Source: an uncultured Oscillospiraceae bacterium
GTDB taxonomy: Bacteria; Bacillota; Clostridia; Oscillospirales; Ruminococcaceae
NCBI GenBank assembly: GCA_910578965.1
Contig: CAJTSP010000101.1
Location: 1 to 9,527 of the forward strand
Reading direction: 5' to 3'
DNA: 9,527 nt
The position numbers were made by a program, and so were the translations under genes. The notes below the pieces were generated by a model. The model was not told the DNA's origin. It did no database searches and was given only the letters and a program-made list of their open reading frames with translations. Of the stretch, positions 1-5,469 are shown one piece after another; position 1 is the first letter of the stretch; each line of letters opens with the position of its first letter.

Positions 1-291
1 GGACAAAAGCTTCGGGGGCTAGGCCGGCGCAGAAGCCTCCGCTTGGCCGGGGAAGCGCGGGATGTCCGGCCTCTGGCAAAGCCGGGCCGAAAAGCCCTCT
101 TTTTTGTGCGCTCCTAAGCATTCCATCATAAAGGTGCAGATGGTTTTTGGGGAAAAGCGGGCAGCCGCAAAAGAGGCTTTTCTTTGCCCGGGCAAAAAGT
201 GATTTGCCCAAAAATCTTGCAGGGCCGACAGGGCGGCGTGCGCGCTCCTTGCCAAGGGATACAGGCGGCATAAATTGTACATCCCTCCAAA
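1..291. other. Left-edge region without a convincing gene; one open minus-strand frame runs off the edge
   Basis: I see no recognisable gene here. On the minus strand a frame starting with ATG at 271-269 stays open for about 90 codons to the window edge. A GGAGGG lies 11 nt upstream of that ATG. The predicted peptide (beginning MPPVSLGKERARR) is rich in Arg, Lys, Leu, Phe and Pro and resembles no family I know. Its codons (AGA, TCA, CTT, CCT) are unlike the strongly C/G-ending codons of neighbouring genes. A second minus-strand frame (19-282) has its GGAGGG directly against the ATG and also looks spurious. A weak inverted repeat (GGGCAAA at 190-196, TTTGCCC at 203-209) lies downstream of the ABC-2 permease gene, but without a clear U-tract. 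The region may be an intergenic repeat or decayed sequence. Confidence 0.3.
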
Positions 292-1149
292 TTACAAAAG
301 GTTTACCCGATGCCCCAGCATCCAGCGTGCGGCAAAGAACCATGCGAGGCTGCCAAGCCCCAGCAGGGCTACCGTGCCGCCCGCCGCGGCAAAAAACTGG
401 CCTGCGGCGCCCAGCCCGGCCAGCGGGGCAAACCCGCATTCCAGGGCCAGCACACCGGCCAGCCAGGCCCCGGCTCCCATTAGGGCGTTTACCAGCAACT
501 GCAGCGCCACGTACACCCCAATGCTCGCGCCCAGCCGGCCGGTGGTTCGCTGGGTGCCTATCGTGATGCTGAGGTACATCATCAGGTAGGTGTGCCCCAG
601 CCCCACAAGCCAGAGCAGCGCCCCGCACCCGTACCACTGCCAAAGCGGCACCGGGATACCCTGGTGCAGAGCGGCCAAGAGCTGGGTGAGCGGGGTGCCG
701 CCGTCCCGCAGCACCACCGGGATCGAGGCCACCAGCGCAAGCACCAGTGCCAGCACCAGCACCAGGGCGGCGGCGGTCCATACCACGCTGGCCGTCAGCT
801 TGGCGGCCAGATGCTCGGCCGGGCTTGCCGGCAGTGCCAGCATCAGGTAGCCCTCGTCCCCCAAAAGGTTTTGGTAGAACCGCTGGAGGGTTACTACTAC
901 GCTGGCAATCATTAGAGCCAGCATGCTTAGAAATACCCCCAGGACCAAAAGCTTCACAATGGCGTGAAGGATGGGGCCGTGGACGGCGGGCCCGGTCTCA
1001 AGCGGGCCGCCGGAAACCAGGTAGCTGTCCGGCCCGGCCAGATGTACCGCCAGCATCGCAAGGCCGGAAAAGGCCAGTACCGCCCCCATCAGCGGCAGAA
1101 GGATCCGTCCCATCGCGCGGCATTCCAGCCGCAGCAGCCTTGCAAACAT
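292..1149 (-). CDS. ABC-2 type membrane protein (permease), last gene of the GntR-ABC operon
   Basis: This 285-residue hydrophobic protein is the probable membrane half of the ABC exporter whose ATPase is encoded just upstream. It has about six predicted membrane segments: one near residues 15-40, one near 65-90, one near 120-145, and three in the C-terminal half. A cytoplasmic stretch after the second segment reads RFYQNLLGDEGYL and then LALPAS. That motif is familiar from Firmicutes ABC-2 proteins sitting next to YtrA-type regulators. ATG at 1149 is preferred to the in-frame TTG one codon upstream, because AGGGAGG (1157-1163) is 7 nt from the ATG and only 4 nt from the TTG. The ATPase stop and this ATG share one base (TGATG), so translation is probably coupled. 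The exported substrate cannot be read from the sequence. Envelope-stress or antimicrobial-peptide defence is inferred from the B. subtilis Ytr system. Confidence 0.85.
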   Translation of the reverse strand: MFARLLRLECRAMGRILLPLMGAVLAFSGLAMLAVHLAGPDSYLVSGGPLETGPAVHGPILHAIVKLLVLGVFLSMLALMIASVVVTLQRFYQNLLGDEGYLMLALPASPAEHLAAKLTASVVWTAAALVLVLALVLALVASIPVVLRDGGTPLTQLLAALHQGIPVPLWQWYGCGALLWLVGLGHTYLMMYLSITIGTQRTTGRLGASIGVYVALQLLVNALMGAGAWLAGVLALECGFAPLAGLGAAGQFFAAAGGTVALLGLGSLAWFFAARWMLGHRVNLL

Positions 1150-1850
1150 CAAAACACCTCCCTGAAAATCGCGTCAATGCTCTTGCCATGCTCCTCGCGC
1201 AGCTCCTCGGCACTGCCGCTGAGGTAAAGCTGCCCCTCCCGCAGCATTACCAGGTCGTCCAGCACCGGCTCGAGATCCCCGATCAGGTGGGTGGATATAA
1301 GCATGGCGGCGCTTTCGCTGTAATTGCGGATAATCGTGTCCAAAATGCAGCTTCGCGCGGCCGGGTCTACGCCGCCCAGCGGCTCGTCCAGCAGGTAAAG
1401 GCTGGCGCTGCGGCTCATGGTAAGCGCAAGCTGCAGTTTTTCCCGCGAGCCCTTGCTCAAGCCCGACACCGGCTCATTTTGGGCAAGGCCCAGCTCGGCC
1501 AGCAGGGCAGTTGCCTTGGCCGGGTCGAAATCAGCGTAAAAATCGGCAAAAAGGGCGGCGGCCTGGCTCACCCGCAGCCCTTGGGGCAGGCAGGGGCGGT
1601 CGGGCAGGTAGGCGGTGCGCTGCTTGGTCCAGACCCCGGGGGCCTGGCCGCACACCGTAATGCTGCCGCTGGTGGGGGTTAGCAGGCCCGCGGCCAGCTT
1701 GAGCAGGGTGGTTTTGCCGCTGCCGTTGGGGCCCAAAAGGCCGGTGATCCGCCCAGCGGAAAAGCTGGCGGTAAAATTTTTGAGCGCCTGTTTGGGGCCG
1801 TAGGCCTTGCCAAGGGCGCTGCACTGCAAAACAATCGTATCCGGCTGCAT
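1149..1850 (-). CDS. ABC transporter ATP-binding protein (YtrB/BcrA-like)
   Basis: This 233-residue nucleotide-binding subunit pairs with the ABC-2 permease encoded immediately downstream. Walker A is GPNGSGKT at residues 40-47. The signature motif is the divergent LSKGS at 131-135. Walker B is LYLLDE at 151-156, followed by a D-loop (GGVD), and the switch histidine is H188 in STH. At the Q-loop the usual glutamine is replaced (YLPDRP, D84). This is common in the drug/bacitracin-type ABC families, where an acidic residue follows YLP. Length is a little under the 280-300 of some relatives, which lack nothing essential here. ATG at 1850 lies 3 nt after the stop of the regulator gene, and AAGGAGG (around 1861-1867) lies inside the end of that gene, so the three genes form one transcript. 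The function is ATP hydrolysis driving export or permease remodelling; the substrate is unknown. Confidence 0.93.
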   Translation of the reverse strand: MQPDTIVLQCSALGKAYGPKQALKNFTASFSAGRITGLLGPNGSGKTTLLKLAAGLLTPTSGSITVCGQAPGVWTKQRTAYLPDRPCLPQGLRVSQAAALFADFYADFDPAKATALLAELGLAQNEPVSGLSKGSREKLQLALTMSRSASLYLLDEPLGGVDPAARSCILDTIIRNYSESAAMLISTHLIGDLEPVLDDLVMLREGQLYLSGSAEELREEHGKSIDAIFREVF

Positions 1851-1853
1851 CCT

Positions 1854-2243
1854 TTATTCCTCCTTTGGCGCCGCCTGCGCCTGCGTTTGGCCGGCCGCCT
1901 GCAAAAAGGCCAGCGACTCGGCGCGGGTGTAGCCCAATTGGCCCATCCGTGCAAAAAACAGGGCCGCCTGGGCCTCTGCCAGCCGCCCGCGCAGCGCGGC
2001 AATGGCCTCGCCACTGCCGGTTATGCAGCGGCCGGCGGTGCGCTGGCTTACCAGCAGGCCGCGGGCTTCCAGCTCCTGTAAGGCGCGCTGCATGGTATTG
2101 GGGTTTACTGCCGCCTGGGCCGCCAGCTCCCGCACTCCGGGAAGCCGCGCCGCCGGCGGGTATTCTCCTGCCGCAATGGCAAGCTCTAACTGTTCGATCA
2201 ATTGCAGGTAAACCGGCCGGTCGCCGGTGATCTGCCAGTCCAT
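1854..2243 (-). CDS. YtrA-type GntR-family transcriptional repressor
   Basis: This 129-residue regulator has an N-terminal winged helix-turn-helix at residues 8-75. It shows the characteristic LPGVRELAAQAAVNPNT stretch followed by MQRALQELEARGLL, and then a short C-terminal helical region for dimerisation (about 76-115). It lacks the large effector domains of FadR, HutC or MocR subgroups, which places it in the small YtrA subgroup. That subgroup typically represses its own operon with an ABC transporter. It is the first gene of a three-gene operon. ATG at 2243 has a GAGGTG Shine-Dalgarno at 2249-2254. A perfect 36-bp palindrome 14 nt upstream is its likely operator, so autoregulation is expected. 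The signal that relieves repression is not visible; in known relatives it is cell-wall-active compounds, which is only an analogy here. Confidence 0.92.
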   Translation of the reverse strand: MDWQITGDRPVYLQLIEQLELAIAAGEYPPAARLPGVRELAAQAAVNPNTMQRALQELEARGLLVSQRTAGRCITGSGEAIAALRGRLAEAQAALFFARMGQLGYTRAESLAFLQAAGQTQAQAAPKEE

Positions 2244-2256
2244 CCCATCACCTCAC

Positions 2257-2292
2257 TGTATTATTGTATTAAGCGCTTAATACAATAATACA
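2257..2292. promoter_or_regulatory. Perfect 36-bp palindromic operator of the GntR-ABC operon
   Basis: Bases 2257-2274 and 2275-2292 are exact reverse complements (18 + 18, no spacer). Each arm contains two direct copies of TGTATTA (2258-2264 and 2266-2272, mirrored as TAATACA at 2277-2283 and 2285-2291). The site therefore holds four half-sites arranged as two nested inverted repeats. It overlaps the -10 box of the minus-strand promoter and the predicted start point, which is where a repressor would block transcription. Its neighbour encodes a YtrA-type GntR protein, a family that binds AT-rich inverted repeats. The palindrome is seen directly; the assignment of binder is inference. Confidence 0.85.
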
Positions 2293-2332
2293 TGCTGCTT
2301 GCAATTTGTCAACCCCTGCGGCAAAAATTTTT
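2285..2332 (-). promoter_or_regulatory. Sigma-A promoter with UP-like element for the GntR-ABC operon
   Basis: Read on the minus strand, TTGACA (2312-2307, 6 of 6 consensus) is followed after 16 nt by TATTAT (2290-2285, 5 of 6). Transcription should start near 2278, giving a leader of about 35 nt to the regulator ATG at 2243. An A5T5 tract at 2323-2332 falls at about -45 to -54, the position of an UP element. The -10 box is inside the palindromic operator. Confidence 0.8.
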
Positions 2333-2437
2333 AAGTGAAGGGGCTGGGAAGCCGGCCAGGAAGGCGTCCGGGCCGTGCAGCGAAGGCCAAGGGCCTGTGA
2401 AAGCCGGGGAAAGGCCGCGGTGAGGCAAATTGCCACA

Positions 2438-2481
2438 AAGCGCCCGGCGCAGCCTGCCTAAAAAGGCTGCGCCGGGCGCTT
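2438..2481 (-). terminator. Intrinsic terminator downstream of the FCD regulator gene
   Basis: An 18-bp perfect stem (2438-2455 with 2464-2481) closes an 8-nt loop. It lies about 55 nt past the stop codon of the FCD-type regulator. On the minus strand it is followed by a short CTTTGTGG, so the U-tract is weak. On the plus strand the trailer is TAATCGTTCTTT. It separates the regulator transcript from the ABC operon, which has its own promoter. The remaining bases of the 2293-2536 spacer show no gene. Confidence 0.65.
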
Positions 2482-2536
2482 AATCGTTCTTTGGCAATCC
2501 GTAAAATCCAGGAAAACCGGGCGGACAAAGGCTCCC

Positions 2537-3232
2537 TCACCCCTGCCGGAAGTACCGCGCGTAGTCCTTGGCGTCCACCCCAAACAGCTTGCTTCCCATC
2601 CTGCGCACGCCGCCGTAGAGGTGCGCTTTCATCAGGGGCTCAATAGCGTCAAGGTCTTTTTCGTCGATGATTCGCATCATTTCGGCGTGCTTTACCAGCA
2701 CGTCCGGCACGTTTTGCGCGCCGATGATGTCCAGCCGGATAAACCGGGAGTAATCCGGGTGAGGGGCAATGAGCCGTTCCCACAAAAACTCCTTTTCGGT
2801 TTCCTCAAACCAGATGCGGTGCATGGCAAGATCCTGGCGCAAAAAGCGGTAGATATCAAAGGATGCGGGATCGCCGATTACCCCAACCGCCTGCAGCTCC
2901 TGCAGCGAGCAGCGCACCCGCTCTACCGCAAGCGGGGTGGCGGCCAGGATAAAGTCGCGCAGCACCATGGCCTCCACCGCCACCCGCTGGTAGATTAGCT
3001 GGTTTACGGTGCCCACGTCAATTGTGGTAACGACCGTGCCCTTGTGCGGGATAATGTCCACAAAACCATTCTGCTCCAGCCGCTGCAGCACGCTGCGCAC
3101 CGGCGTGCGCGAAACGCCAAACCGTTTGCAGCACTGGTTTTCGCTTACGGCCTCTCCGGGCAGCAGCTTGAGGTCGACAATCTCATCCTCCAGGATTTGG
3201 TAGATTTCCTCGGCCGAAAAGGCCCGGACCAT
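2537..3232 (-). CDS. FadR/FCD-type GntR transcriptional regulator, divergent from the TRAP operon
   Basis: This 231-residue regulator has an N-terminal GntR winged helix-turn-helix (about residues 5-70, with recognition stretch GVSRTPVRSVLQRLEQNGF at 39-57). A C-terminal all-helical FCD ligand domain follows (about 75-215). The usual metal-binding side chains of FCD domains appear present: D134 and H138 in DLAMH, H182 in KHAEMM, and H204 in MKAHL. Such domains bind a carboxylate ligand through a divalent metal. ATG at 3232 has AAGGGGGG 7 nt upstream (3240-3245 core). The gene is divergent from the TRAP-aldolase operon. FCD regulators in this arrangement normally repress the catabolic operon and release on binding the substrate or an intermediate, so it probably controls the TRAP genes via the GTATACA sites. 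The ligand is unknown. The alternative, that it activates, cannot be excluded. Confidence 0.92.
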   Translation of the reverse strand: MVRAFSAEEIYQILEDEIVDLKLLPGEAVSENQCCKRFGVSRTPVRSVLQRLEQNGFVDIIPHKGTVVTTIDVGTVNQLIYQRVAVEAMVLRDFILAATPLAVERVRCSLQELQAVGVIGDPASFDIYRFLRQDLAMHRIWFEETEKEFLWERLIAPHPDYSRFIRLDIIGAQNVPDVLVKHAEMMRIIDEKDLDAIEPLMKAHLYGGVRRMGSKLFGVDAKDYARYFRQG

Positions 3233-3338
3233 TTTGCATCCCCCCTTTTTTATAGGCTTCCTAATTTAGGATAGGCGGGCGGCCGCTTTTGGAAGGCGGC
3301 TCGGCCGGAACAATCTTAACGGAACCTTAACAGTACCC

Positions 3339-3367
3339 ATTTTAGGGAAACGGAAAAGATTTGTCAA
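3339..3367 (-). promoter_or_regulatory. Sigma-A promoter of the FCD regulator gene
   Basis: On the minus strand TTGACA (3367-3362, full consensus) is followed after exactly 17 nt by TAAAAT (3344-3339, 5 of 6). Transcription should begin near 3332, giving a leader of about 100 nt. That leader contains a tandem imperfect repeat (GGAAC...CTTAAC at 3307-3320 and 3321-3331) and a 13-bp inverted repeat (3259-3271). Confidence 0.75.
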
Positions 3368-3406
3368 GGGCAGTGAAGGCGGAGAAAACCATACGGTCGG
3401 AAAACT

Positions 3407-3418
3407 CGTATACAAGCT
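3407..3418. promoter_or_regulatory. Distal GTATACA site (site A), candidate operator
   Basis: GTATACAAGCT at 3408-3418 is an exact 11-bp copy of the sequence at 3570-3580. The core CGTATACA is one base from the palindrome TGTATACA. It lies about 45 bp upstream of the -35 box of the FCD regulator promoter and 162 bp from site B. GT-AT-AC cores resemble operators of some FCD-type GntR proteins (UxuR/ExuR-like), so binding by the adjacent regulator is inferred. Confidence 0.5.
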
Positions 3419-3568
3419 GACGAAATTCTGCGCCTCTGTTTGTGCAGAATGGCGGGAGCAAACCTATAATATCCCTGAAAAGAGTCAATAATGCAACATT
3501 ATGGCCAAAAAACGCGCCAAAATATTGGAGAAGCTGTTCCGGATTGAATGCTTTGATTTAACATATTG

Positions 3569-3580
3569 TGTATACAAGCT
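3569..3580. promoter_or_regulatory. TGTATACA operator candidate (site B) upstream of the TRAP promoter
   Basis: The perfect 8-bp palindrome TGTATACA (3569-3576) is followed by AGCT, so GTATACAAGCT matches site A exactly. It ends 16 nt before the -35 box of the dctP promoter, centred at about -55. Together with site C it brackets the promoter. Confidence 0.6.
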
Positions 3581-3592
3581 CAAAAATTTCCC

Positions 3593-3621
3593 TTGAAAAA
3601 GCAGGCATAATCTGCTAATAT
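3593..3621 (+). promoter_or_regulatory. Sigma-A promoter of the TRAP-aldolase operon
   Basis: TTGAAA (3593-3598, 5 of 6) is followed after 17 nt by TAATAT (3616-3621). Transcription should start near 3628, giving a leader of about 85 nt to the dctP ATG. GTATACA sites lie just upstream (site B) and just downstream (site C) of this promoter, as expected for repression. Confidence 0.7.
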
Positions 3622-3641
3622 TTTATACCGTTAGGCAGGGA

Positions 3642-3649
3642 TGTATACA
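3642..3649. promoter_or_regulatory. TGTATACA operator candidate (site C) downstream of the TRAP promoter
   Basis: A second perfect TGTATACA palindrome lies in the predicted dctP leader at about +17. Its centre is 73 bp from that of site B, close to seven helical turns, so dimers on both sites would face the same side of the DNA. Confidence 0.55.
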
Positions 3650-3712
3650 GGGCCGCGGTATCCCTGCACACCGCAAGTTCCGCGCGGCCCGTATAAAAAG
3701 GAGGAAAACCAC

Positions 3713-4804
3713 ATGAAAAAGCTTCTTGCTGTTCTGCTGTGCCTCGCTTTGGGCCTCTCGCTGGTGGCCTGCAGCGGCACGGCCAGCCAGGCCCCGGCCG
3801 CCTCTACCCCGGCTGCATCTGCCCCGGCCGCATCCGCTCCGGCTGCCGGCGGCGAGGACCCCTACGCTGACCTGGGCGACTTTACCATGGTTGTGGGCCA
3901 TGCCCAGCCGGACGGCAACCCCCGCTTTGTTTCGATGGAAAAATTTGCCGAGGACGTCATGGCCGCCACCAACGGACATGTCACCGTGCAGGTCTTTGGC
4001 AACGGCCAGCTTGGCACCGAGAAGGAGATGCTCGAGCAGGTCGTGGCCGGCACCGTGCAGGGCATGCGCGGCGGCCAGTTCGATTTCAGCCCCCGCCTGC
4101 TGATGTTCACCCTGCCCTTCCTCACCCAGACCCGCGCTGAGGTCACCGCCCTGCTGCAGAGCGATCTGGCCAAGAGCGTCTGCGCCGAGGCTGAGGCCGA
4201 GACCGGCACCGTCATCATCAACCTGTGCGACGCGGGCGGCTACCGCCAGTTCTCCAACTCCAAGCACCCCATCAAGACCCCGGCCGACCTGGTGGGCCTC
4301 AAGATGCGCACCAACGGCATGAAGACCATCGACCTCACCTTTACCACCCTGGGCGCCACCACTACCACCATCCCCTACTCTGACCTGTACATGGGCCTCA
4401 AGACCGGCGTGGCCGACGGGCAGGAAAACCCCTGGGTCAACGTGCAGGGCATGAAGTTCTACGAAGTGCAGCCCTACTTTACCGAGGTCAACTACCAGTT
4501 CCATCCGGATCCGTTCTATGTGAACGCCGCCTGGTGGAACAGCCTGCCCGAGGAGTACCGCACCATCATCTCCGAGTGCGCCACCGCCATGGGCGAGTAC
4601 AACGACCAGTTGATCGACGAGAACAGCGAGGCTGCCAAGCAGGAAATCATCGACTCCGGCGCCGAGGTCTATGTGCCCACCGCCGAGGAGCTGGAGGCCT
4701 TCAAGGAGGCCATGCAGCCGGTGTACGACCAGTGCATCACCGAGGGCATCTGCACCGCCGAGGAGCTGGCCCAGATGCAGGAGATCGTTGCGAACGCAAA
4801 ATAA
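3713..4804 (+). CDS. dctP: TRAP transporter solute-binding lipoprotein (DctP family)
   Basis: This 363-residue extracytoplasmic receptor captures a carboxylate substrate and delivers it to DctQM. A Lys-rich lipoprotein signal peptide ends in the lipobox LVAC with C20 as the lipidated residue. A flexible Ala/Ser/Pro linker (about 24-45) follows, then the DctP fold (about 50-360). The conserved Arg that usually forms the salt bridge to the substrate carboxylate is R199 (GLKMRTNG). The conserved Asn is N239 in DGQENPW. Both being present supports an organic or sugar acid ligand. ATG at 3713 is chosen over an in-frame ATG at 3641: AAGGAGG (3698-3704) is 8 nt upstream, and only this start places the signal peptide at the N-terminus. 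It is the first gene of the operon, and its nearly uniform C/G-ending codons suggest high expression. The exact ligand cannot be assigned. Confidence 0.95.
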   Translation: MKKLLAVLLCLALGLSLVACSGTASQAPAASTPAASAPAASAPAAGGEDPYADLGDFTMVVGHAQPDGNPRFVSMEKFAEDVMAATNGHVTVQVFGNGQLGTEKEMLEQVVAGTVQGMRGGQFDFSPRLLMFTLPFLTQTRAEVTALLQSDLAKSVCAEAEAETGTVIINLCDAGGYRQFSNSKHPIKTPADLVGLKMRTNGMKTIDLTFTTLGATTTTIPYSDLYMGLKTGVADGQENPWVNVQGMKFYEVQPYFTEVNYQFHPDPFYVNAAWWNSLPEEYRTIISECATAMGEYNDQLIDENSEAAKQEIIDSGAEVYVPTAEELEAFKEAMQPVYDQCITEGICTAEELAQMQEIVANAK

Positions 4805-4823
4805 CCCAGCGCTTTGCAAAAAC

Positions 4824-4845
4824 CGCCCGTCTGTAAAGATGGGCG
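4824..4845 (+). promoter_or_regulatory. Small hairpin with GUAA tetraloop after dctP
   Basis: A 9-bp stem (4824-4832 with 4837-4845, one G-U pair) closes a GUAA loop of the stable GNRA type, about 20 nt after the dctP stop. There is no U-tract. It most likely protects the dctP message from 3' exonucleases together with the larger hairpin downstream. Confidence 0.5.
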
Positions 4846-4862
4846 CATACAAGCCGTAACTC

Positions 4863-4896
4863 CGGGGCGGCCGGGCCTGGGTGCCCGGCCGCCCCG
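4863..4896 (+). terminator. Strong inter-cistronic hairpin, partial terminator or mRNA stabiliser between dctP and dctQ
   Basis: A perfect 14-bp GC-rich stem (4863-4876 with 4883-4896) with a 6-nt loop is followed by TGTTTTGC. The short U-run allows partial termination. Binding proteins are generally needed in excess over their membrane subunits, so an attenuating hairpin here fits. Read-through to dctQ is expected, as no promoter is apparent in the 110-bp spacer. Confidence 0.6.
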
Positions 4897-4914
4897 TGTT
4901 TTGCAAAAAAGGGG

Positions 4915-5445
4915 TTGAGTACGATAGAAAAGCTGAAACAAGTTGGCAAAAGGCTGTTTGACGTGTATTTCGTCATCGGCGCGGTGGCCATGGGGCTGCT
5001 GGCCGTGCTGGTGATCTTTGCGGTGATCGCCCGGTATTTCTTCTCGCTGAGCTGGAAATCCCTGGCCGAGTTCAACACCACCCTCTTTGCCTTTACCACC
5101 TTTTGGGGCATGGGCATCAACGTCATCAAGGACGAACACGTCATCATCGACATCCTGTACGACCGGGTCAAGCCTGCGATCAAGCGGTGGCTGGCGGTGG
5201 TCAACTACCTGATTGTGCTGGCGGTGGTCGCCGTGTTTACCTGGCAGGGCGTGCTCTACTTAGGCATCGCCGGCAAGCAGATCAGCCAGGGCATGGAGAT
5301 CCCCATGTACTATATGTACGGCATCATGCCCCTCAGCGGGGTTATCTGCATGATCTGCATCGTCATCAAGATCATCATCTTTATCACGGCCGATCTGTCC
5401 TATTTTGCGCCCAAAAACCAGGTGCTGGCGCGGGACGACGCCTGA
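4915..5445 (+). CDS. dctQ: TRAP transporter small membrane subunit (DctQ family)
   Basis: This 176-residue protein has four predicted membrane helices (about 18-41, 51-71, 92-115 and 131-157), the standard DctQ architecture. Family landmarks include R40-Y-F-F-S at the end of helix 1, W47, and the EHVIID segment with H75 and D79 before the amphipathic loop. It forms the small transmembrane partner of DctM in a sodium-coupled TRAP importer. The start is uncertain. The only in-frame start that keeps the normal cytoplasmic N-terminus is TTG at 4915, but the adjacent GGGG (4911-4914) leaves no spacer for a Shine-Dalgarno. GTG at 4963, with AAAAGG 9 nt upstream, would cut the protein to 160 residues and begin at the first helix. 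It is followed 24 nt later by dctM. Confidence 0.9.
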   Translation: MSTIEKLKQVGKRLFDVYFVIGAVAMGLLAVLVIFAVIARYFFSLSWKSLAEFNTTLFAFTTFWGMGINVIKDEHVIIDILYDRVKPAIKRWLAVVNYLIVLAVVAVFTWQGVLYLGIAGKQISQGMEIPMYYMYGIMPLSGVICMICIVIKIIIFITADLSYFAPKNQVLARDDA

Positions 5446-5469
5446 CGGCTGAAAGGAGAGAAGTAACCT

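Noticed and set aside
183..209. GC-rich inverted repeats downstream of the ABC-2 permease as its terminator
   Set aside because: The 14-bp palindrome has no loop and the 7-bp stem is not followed by a U-run on the minus strand; too weak to call.
747..1682. 311-codon plus-strand frame opposite the ABC-2 permease and ATPase genes
   Set aside because: It spans two well-supported minus-strand genes and their junction, and encodes low-complexity Arg/Pro/Ala-rich sequence.
2331..2540. 69-codon minus-strand frame after the FCD regulator gene
   Set aside because: It runs through the 18-bp terminator stem, lacks a Shine-Dalgarno, and its Arg/Pro-rich translation resembles nothing known.
3623..4906. 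Long open frame (427 codons) on the minus strand opposite dctP
   Set aside because: It is the antisense shadow of dctP, produced by strong C/G-ending codon bias; its product is a Gly/Leu/His-rich sequence with no family resemblance and no ribosome-binding site.
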